Source of the DNA: Acidobacteriota bacterium
Lineage (GTDB): Bacteria; Acidobacteriota; Holophagae; Holophagales; Holophagaceae
NCBI GenBank assembly: GCA_021778785.1
Contig: JAJYBX010000119.1
Location: 1 to 6,480 of the forward strand
Direction of reading: 5' to 3'
Length of the DNA: 6,480 bases
Shown in pieces: positions 1-6,480 of this stretch (positions within the stretch are counted from its first letter, which is position 1; every line of letters starts with the position of its first letter). Position numbers and translations under genes: made by a program. The notes under the pieces are model-generated. The model ran no database searches. It was not told where the DNA came from and saw only the letters and a program-made list of their open reading frames with translations.

Positions 1-207
1 GGCGGGCGGGGGGGGGGTGGGGAGCTCCGTCTCGATCACATCGCCGGCCCTGAGGCGCACGCCGCCCTTGGACACCGGCTGTCCGTTCACCAGGACCCCG
101 CCGGTGCGGATGTGGGCGTCCCAACGGGCCCGGGGCACTTCGGGGTGGCGGTCCGCCAGGAAGCGGTCCAGGCGGGGGGCGTCGGCCTCGACGCTGATCC
201 GGGTCAT
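1..207 (-). CDS. RluA/RluD-family pseudouridine synthase, N-terminal S4 domain (partial, cut by left edge)
   Basis: The visible 69 residues start at an ATG (207-205) and run off the left edge in an open frame. Residues about 11-58 read as an S4 RNA-binding domain: RLDRFLA near the start, then RTGGVLVNGQPV and the closing RLRAGDVIE. This is the usual N-terminal layout of RluA/RluD-type enzymes, which isomerise specific uridines in rRNA or tRNA in the cytoplasm. A proline-rich linker follows at about residues 63-68, encoded by a run of ten G on the plus strand (8-17). The catalytic domain with its HRLD motif would lie outside the window, so activity cannot be judged. The start overlaps the lgt stop as ATGA (207-204), which implies co-transcription and translational coupling; no good Shine-Dalgarno is seen. 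Another S4 protein is possible, but the N-terminal position, linker and partner gene favour RluA/RluD. Which uridine it modifies cannot be told. Confidence 0.82.
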   Translation of the reverse strand, partial: MTRISVEADAPRLDRFLADRHPEVPRARWDAHIRTGGVLVNGQPVSKGGVRLRAGDVIETELPTPPPPA

Positions 208-1022
208 CGGGCCGCCGCGGGTCGCCGGCGGCTCCAGGCCAGCCAGAGGCCCAGGCCCAGCATCATGAAGCCCAGGCCCGTGGCCCGGCCGGTGCTCAGC
301 CAGGACCAGCCCAGCCAGCCGGTGCCACGGTCCCCGTCGCCGCGCCAGGTCTCGGTGACGATGCGGCCCAGGCCCTCCACGAGGAAGTAGAGGGCGAAGA
401 TCTGGCCCTCGAAGCCGCGGCGCTTCCGGGCGATCAGGAGGACGGCCATGACCGTCAGGTTGGCGAGGCTGTTGTAGAGCTGCACCGGGTGGAGGGGGAT
501 GTCCAGGGGCGTGCCGCTGAAGGCCTGGGCCACGGGGTTGGTGAAGGTCACGGACCAGGGCACATGGGTCTCCGTGCCGTAGCAGCAGCCCGCGGAGAAG
601 CAGCCCAGGCGGCCGATGGCCTGGCCCAGGGCCACCCCGGGCACCAGGGCATCGCCCGTGATCCTCAAGGGCAGGCCCTGGCCCTTCCGCAGCTTCCAGA
701 AGAACACCAGGGTGGCGGCGATGATGCCGCCGTGGATGGCGCCCCCGGCCCGCAGGGTGGAGAGGGTGAAGATGTCCCGGAAGGCCATGGCGCCTTCCTG
801 ACCGGCGGGTGTGAAGAGGCCCACGACGATCATCAGGAGCTTGGAACCCACGATGGCGGCGATGAGGATGGCGATGGCCAGGTCCGTGATGGCGGCGGGC
901 ACCAGCTTGTCGAGCTTGCCCTGGCGCTGGGCCAGGGCCGTGCCCGCGAAGAAGGCCAGGGCCAGGAGGAGACCGTAGGTCCCGATGGGGAAGCTGCCGA
1001 TCTGGAAGAGGACGGGATGCAT
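204..1022 (-). CDS. lgt: Prolipoprotein diacylglyceryl transferase Lgt
   Basis: This 272-residue inner-membrane enzyme moves the diacylglyceryl group of phosphatidylglycerol to the lipobox cysteine of prolipoproteins, the first step of lipoprotein maturation. Visible marks are the typical start MHPVLFQIGSF, RAGGAIHGG at residues 91-99 (H97 matches the conserved histidine), and the Lgt signature GQAIGRLGCFSAGCCYG at 133-149. HPVQLYNS at 178-185 and EGLGRIVTETWR at 216-227 supply further conserved polar residues. Several hydrophobic segments (about 10-30, 45-70, 95-110, 190-198, 206-216, 248-264) fit a multi-pass protein. The reading frame stays open far upstream to about 2021, but that part is antisense to lpxD and is not Lgt-like, so the ATG at 1022 is chosen. 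No clear Shine-Dalgarno precedes it. The stop overlaps the start of the downstream pseudouridine synthase by 4 bp. Length and motifs are normal for the family. Confidence 0.96.
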   Translation of the reverse strand: MHPVLFQIGSFPIGTYGLLLALAFFAGTALAQRQGKLDKLVPAAITDLAIAILIAAIVGSKLLMIVVGLFTPAGQEGAMAFRDIFTLSTLRAGGAIHGGIIAATLVFFWKLRKGQGLPLRITGDALVPGVALGQAIGRLGCFSAGCCYGTETHVPWSVTFTNPVAQAFSGTPLDIPLHPVQLYNSLANLTVMAVLLIARKRRGFEGQIFALYFLVEGLGRIVTETWRGDGDRGTGWLGWSWLSTGRATGLGFMMLGLGLWLAWSRRRPAAAR

Positions 1023-1030
1023 CGAATAAT
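1002..1030 (+). promoter_or_regulatory. Possible sigma70-like promoter for lpxD
   Basis: AATAAT at 1025-1030 matches five of six positions of the TATAAT -10 consensus. It sits 17 bp after CTGGAA (1002-1007), a poor -35 match (three of six). The AT-rich patch stands out in very GC-rich DNA and would place a transcript start near 1037, upstream of the heptamer repeat. The -35 would lie inside the 5' end of lgt. This is inference from sequence alone and chance is a real alternative. Confidence 0.25.
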
Positions 1031-1048
1031 CCGGGGCGGGAGGGTGGA

Positions 1049-1090
1049 AACTGGAGGCCGAAGACTGAAAACTGAAGCCTGAGGACTGAC
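1049..1090. repeat. Six imperfect tandem heptamers, consensus RACTGAA
   Basis: Read in steps of seven from 1049, the units end at 1055, 1062, 1069, 1076, 1083 and 1090. The third (GACTGAA) and fourth (AACTGAA) match the consensus exactly; the others differ at one or two positions. The array can also be read as two 21-bp copies (1049-1069 and 1070-1090) agreeing at 16 of 21 positions. A weaker seventh unit may precede it at 1042-1048. It lies in the leader of lpxD and stops 2 bp before the Shine-Dalgarno. Its function is unknown; it may belong to a dispersed family of short intergenic repeats. Confidence 0.65.
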
Positions 1091-1092
1091 TG

Positions 1093-1098
1093 AGGAGG
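1093..1098 (+). promoter_or_regulatory. Shine-Dalgarno of lpxD
   Basis: AGGAGG lies five bases upstream of the ATG at 1104 and fixes that start. It is the only strong ribosome-binding site seen in the window; the other visible starts have weak ones or rely on overlap with the upstream gene. Confidence 0.85.
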
Positions 1099-1103
1099 AC
1101 GCC

Positions 1104-2096
1104 ATGTCGAGGATCACCGCCCAGGACCTGTCCGTGAGGTTGGGGGGCGAACTGGAGCATTGTCCCCCGGATCGGCCCATTTCCGAAGTTCGCGCGCTGG
1201 ATGAGGCCCACGCGGGCTCCATCTCCTTCCTTGCGAACCCCAAGTACGCCGCCAAGGCCCTGGCGAGCGGGGCCGGCCTGATCCTGGCGGATCCCTCGGC
1301 CGACCTGGGCGACCGGCCCGTCCTCCGGGTTCCGAACCCCTACTGGGCCTTCGCCCAGGCCATCGGCTGGCTGCATCCCGAACCCGAGCCGGACTGGGGG
1401 GGAACCCCCGTGCATCCCACGGCCACCCTCGGGGCGGGCTGCCGCGTCGCCCCTGGCGCCACCGTGGGGGCGCGGTCCGTCCTGGGGGCGGGCTGCGTGC
1501 TGCACCCCGGCGTCCACGTGGGCGACGACTGCGTCCTCGGGGAGGGCTGCGAGCTCTTCTCCGGCGTGGTGCTCTACCGGCGCACCCGGCTGGGCCGGAA
1601 CGTGCGGATCCACGCCAATTCCGTGCTGGGCAGCGACGGTTACGGCTACGTGCTGGTGGATGGCCGCCACCAGAAGGTGCCCCAGGTGGGCTGGGTGGAG
1701 GTGGGCGACGAGGTGGAGATCGGCGCCTGCGTGACCGTGGACCGCGGCGTCCTGGGCCCTACGCGCATCGGCGCCGACACCAAGGTGGACAACCAGGTGC
1801 AGGTGGGCCACAACGTGCAGGTGGGGGAGCACTGCCTCCTGGTGAGCCAGACGGGCATCAGCGGTTCCACGAAGCTGGGCGACTACGTGACCCTGGCGGG
1901 CAAGGTGGGCGTGGTGGGCCACATCGAGATCGGCAGCCGCAGCATCGTGGGCGGCAACAGCGTGGTGGCCAAGAGCCTGCCCGAGGGCAGCTTCGTGACC
2001 GGCTTCCCCGCCCGGCCCCACCGCGAATGGACCGAATCCCAGGCCGCCCTCAACCGCCTGCCGCGGCTGCTGAAGCAGCTCCGCGCCAAAGCCTGA
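1104..2096 (+). CDS. lpxD: UDP-3-O-acylglucosamine N-acyltransferase LpxD
   Basis: This 330-residue cytoplasmic enzyme adds the N-linked 3-hydroxyacyl chain from acyl-ACP to UDP-3-O-acylglucosamine, the third step of lipid A synthesis. Residues about 1-98 form the uridine-binding N-terminal domain (GSISFLANPKY at 38-48). Residues about 101-290 are a left-handed beta helix of hexapeptide repeats. Family marks are GSDGYGY (176-182), DRG (213-215), NQVQVGHNV (230-238) with the expected catalytic histidine at H236, and SGSTKLG (253-259). VTGFPARPHREW (298-309) leads into a basic C-terminal helix, the part that contacts ACP in known LpxD structures. Length is close to the usual 340. LpxA shares the fold but lacks the N-terminal domain. 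A strong Shine-Dalgarno supports the ATG at 1104. The usual neighbours fabZ, lpxA and bamA are absent, so this may be a separate locus or a second copy. Its stop abuts that of the convergent hybrid kinase gene. Confidence 0.95.
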   Translation: MSRITAQDLSVRLGGELEHCPPDRPISEVRALDEAHAGSISFLANPKYAAKALASGAGLILADPSADLGDRPVLRVPNPYWAFAQAIGWLHPEPEPDWGGTPVHPTATLGAGCRVAPGATVGARSVLGAGCVLHPGVHVGDDCVLGEGCELFSGVVLYRRTRLGRNVRIHANSVLGSDGYGYVLVDGRHQKVPQVGWVEVGDEVEIGACVTVDRGVLGPTRIGADTKVDNQVQVGHNVQVGEHCLLVSQTGISGSTKLGDYVTLAGKVGVVGHIEIGSRSIVGGNSVVAKSLPEGSFVTGFPARPHREWTESQAALNRLPRLLKQLRAKA

Positions 2097-4008
<1,912 letters not shown>

Positions 4009-4019
<11 letters not shown>

Positions 4020-6480
4020 GGGGAACGGCGCCGGGGCCCGGGCAGGGCATGAAGGTCAGTCGGATGGCGACGCCCTTGCGCCGCTCCAGTTCGAGTGTGC
4101 CATTGAGCTGATCGGCGAGGGCCCGCACCAGCTGGAACCCCAGGCCGCCGTGCTCCAGGTCGGTCCCATCCGGCAGGCCGGTCCCCGAATCAGCCACGCG
4201 GAGGAGGGCGTGGCCCCCCGGGAGTCCCTCGAGGTCGATCTCCAGGCTCCCGCCCTGGCCCGGGGGGAAGGCGTGCTGGAGGGCGTTGGAGACCAGTTCG
4301 TTCAGGACCAGGCCCAGGGGCACGGCCTCGTCGGGACCGAGGCGGATCGGGTCCACCCGGATCTGCAGGTCCACCAGGGTGGGGGCGCTGGCGTAGCTCC
4401 GCACCAGGCGCTCCGCCAGAGACTCGACGTAGGTGGCCAGGTCCAGTCGGGTGGGATCCGGGGCGTGCTTCAGCTTCTGGTGGATGAGGGCGATGGCCTG
4501 GATGCGCTCCTGGGCCTCCTGGAGGGCCGCCTGGACGGCCGGATCCCGATGGGAGGAGGCCTGGAGGCGGAGCAGGCTCGACACCACCTGGAGGTTGTTC
4601 TTCACCCGGTGGTGGATCTCCTTGAGGAGGACCTCCTTCTCCCGCAGGGCGACCTGGATGGCCTCCTCGTGGCGCTTGAAGTCCGATATGTCGCGCACGA
4701 TGGCCAGCACCTCGTCGGCCCGGTGGGGGATGATCCGCGCCTCGTAGTGGTGCTCGCTCCCGGCGGCGTCCGGGAGGGCGTAGCGGAAGCTCTGCGGCCG
4801 GCCCTCCTGCAGGCAGCCGCGGATGGCCTCCAGGGTGGGGTCCGCCAGCCCGGGCAGGACCTGGGCGATGTTCCGCCCCAGGAAGGCTTCCGGCGCCTGG
4901 AAGAGCTGCTCCTGGTTCGCGGTCCTGAGCCCCAGGAAGGTACCCCGGGCATCCAGATGGAAGATCATGTCCGGCAGGGTGTCGAGGATGCTCCGCAGCT
5001 CCCGTTCGCTGTGGTGGAGGGCCTCCACGGCGGCCCTCGGCGCGGTGACGTCCGTGATGGAGCACACCACGCCCTGGACCGAATCCTCGATGAGGAGGGG
5101 CTGGGCCGCCACCTGGATCCAGGTCCGGCTCCCGTCCCGGCGGCGGAACCCGATGAGCATGCCCGGGACCGGGGCCCCTGTGCGCAGAACCTGCCCGGGC
5201 GGCAGATCCCCCGGACGCAGCGGGGTCCCGTCCTCGCCGATGACGTCCAGGCCCTCCTCGAAGGGCCCGTCCATCAGCCAGGGCTCGCCCTCCAGGATCC
5301 GCTCCGCCGCCGCGTTGTGGGAGAGAAGCCGGCCCGTGGCGTCCCGCAGGACCACCCCCTCCTCCAGGGCGGACACGGTGGATCGGTACCGGGCCTCGCT
5401 GGCCCGCAGGCGGAGCTCCATCCCCTTGCGTTCGGTGATGTCCCGGGCCACGCCGTAGGTGAGGCCCAGGTCCGGCAGCGCGGTGGCCGACCAGAGGAGC
5501 CAGCGGTCAGCCCCCTCGCGGGTCCGGAGCCGGCACTCGAAGTCCACGGGCCCGCCTTCGCGGGCCAGCTGCGCGTGCTTCCCCTGGACGGCCTCCCGGT
5601 CCTCCGGATGCACCAGGTCCAGGATCCGGGTGCCGACCAGGTCCTCCCGCCGATGGCCGAGCTGGACCTCCCAGGCCGGATTCAGGTCCTGGAGCAGGCC
5701 CCGCGCATCCCAGATGGCCAGCAGTTCCCCGGTCATCAGGAAGAAGCGGCTGCGCGCCTCCTCGGCCTGCTTCTGGAGGTGGATGTCGAAGAGGAAGCCC
5801 ATGACCGAGTTCCGGTCCGGCGAGGGATCCAGGCCGGCCTGGACCCGCGCCCAGTGGATGCCGCCCTCCGGGGTGCGGAGCCGGAGGTCCATCTGGCCCC
5901 CCGTTCCGGGCAGGCGGGTCTGCTGGCAGAACCGCCGGAAGGCGGACCGGTCGTCGGGATGGACCACCTCCTCCCAGAAGGGCCGTTCCAGCCAGGCCTT
6001 CAGCGGCCAGCCCAGGAGGGCCTCGACCCGGCCGTCGAGGCGGCCCGACCGGCCGGTGTCCGGGTTCATCTCCCAGGGGATGGCGCCGGTCCCCTCCACG
6101 AGCTGGTTCAGCCTCGCCGTGTGGCGGGCCTGGGCGCGGAGGGCGGCGGCCTGGGCGTCCGTGGCGGAGCCCATGAGCAGCGCCGCCCCGAAGAGCACGG
6201 CCAGGAAGGCCTGGGCATCGATCAGGAGGGCGACCTGCCCGCCCTTCCACGCCAGGAGGCCGAGCAGGGCGAGGGTGAGGAAGGGGATGGCGAGGCTCAG
6301 GGCCTTCGTCCCCCCGCGCAGGGCCACCCAGAGCAGGGGCAGGAAGAGCACGTATTTCAGGTGCAGCGTTCCGGGCGTGCTCAGGTCCACTGTGGCGACG
6401 GCCCCCAGGGCCAGGGCCGCGGACTGGAAGACCGCCTCCACGGGGCGCTCGGGCCGCCAGGGCGTCCAGGATGAGGGCGG
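4009..6480 (-). CDS. Membrane sensor histidine kinase, MASE1-like/4xPAS/HisKA_2 (partial, 5' end beyond right edge)
   Basis: The frame is open from the stop at 4011-4009 to the right edge, giving 823 visible residues. A GTG at 6441-6439 could serve as a start, but the 13 codons before it (reading SSWTPWRPERP) and the domain content argue that the gene begins outside the window. Numbering from that GTG, residues 1-92 hold about four hydrophobic segments with YVLFLPLLWVALRGG (30-44), like the C-terminal half of a MASE1 membrane sensor domain. Four PAS domains follow at about 111-226, 231-337, 347-467 and 478-590, with HPDDR, HPEDRE and ARDITERK typical of PAS/PAC units. The kinase core is HisKA_2: LLKEIHHRVKNNLQ (605-618), probable phospho-acceptor H611. 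The ATPase has NELVSNAL (714-721), DSGTGLP (751-757) and GGLGFQLV (765-772). It probably phosphorylates a separate receiver, the best candidate being the hybrid protein encoded just downstream. The signal sensed is unknown. Confidence 0.92.

Larger units (their letters stand above)
1023..1103. other. Divergent intergenic region between lgt and lpxD
   Basis: These 81 bp separate the divergent starts of lgt (minus) and lpxD (plus) and must carry the signals for at least one of them, unless promoters lie inside the flanking genes. The half next to lpxD (1049-1090) is a heptamer repeat, and a strong Shine-Dalgarno ends it. The half next to lgt holds an AT-rich patch (1023-1030) and a G-rich stretch (1031-1047). 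No convincing promoter for lgt and no operator palindrome was seen. Confidence 0.7.

Noticed and set aside
489..1082. Open frame of 197 codons on the plus strand opposite lgt
   Set aside because: It is G-, E- and D-rich antisense translation with no domain, and it lies opposite the Lgt signature motifs.
1023..2021. Possible 333-residue N-terminal extension of Lgt read antisense to lpxD
   Set aside because: The extension is H-, A- and V-rich without known motifs and covers lpxD, whose catalytic residues are clear. The start at 1022 gives a family-typical N terminus and length.

Overview
This is a 6.48-kb, very GC-rich window, coding almost throughout, from a Gram-negative bacterium. A lipid A acyltransferase gene (lpxD) beside a prolipoprotein diacylglyceryl transferase gene (lgt) shows an outer membrane with LPS. 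GC content, protein style and the large multi-PAS kinases would fit Acidobacteriota of the Holophagae/Geothrix kind, or a deltaproteobacterial group. This placement is an impression and was not tested by any search.

Left part (1-1022, minus strand): the 5' portion of an RluA-family pseudouridine synthase gene, cut by the left edge, lies directly downstream of lgt. The two share an ATGA stop/start overlap. An 81-bp divergent intergenic region (1023-1103) follows. It holds a run of about six imperfect heptamers (consensus RACTGAA) ending just before the Shine-Dalgarno sequence of lpxD. lpxD (1104-2096, plus strand) stands alone, without fabZ, lpxA or bamA in the window.

Right part (2097-6480, minus strand): two signalling genes in one transcription unit. 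Upstream is a membrane-bound histidine kinase: the C-terminal part of a MASE1-like membrane domain, four PAS domains, then a HisKA_2-type kinase. Its frame stays open to the right edge, so its N terminus lies outside the window. Its 3' end overlaps by 11 bp a hybrid kinase with the order REC-PAS-HisKA-HATPase-REC. Neither has a DNA-binding, cyclase or other output domain. The pair looks like a phosphorelay in which the first kinase may phosphorylate the N-terminal receiver of the second, with the final output encoded elsewhere.

lpxD and the hybrid kinase gene converge with no spacer: their TGA stop codons abut and form the palindrome TGATCA. No RNA genes, mobile elements or CRISPR arrays were seen. 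The gene families are known ones. The points most worth a second look are the kinase-to-kinase cassette, the heptamer repeat and the zero-spacer convergent junction.
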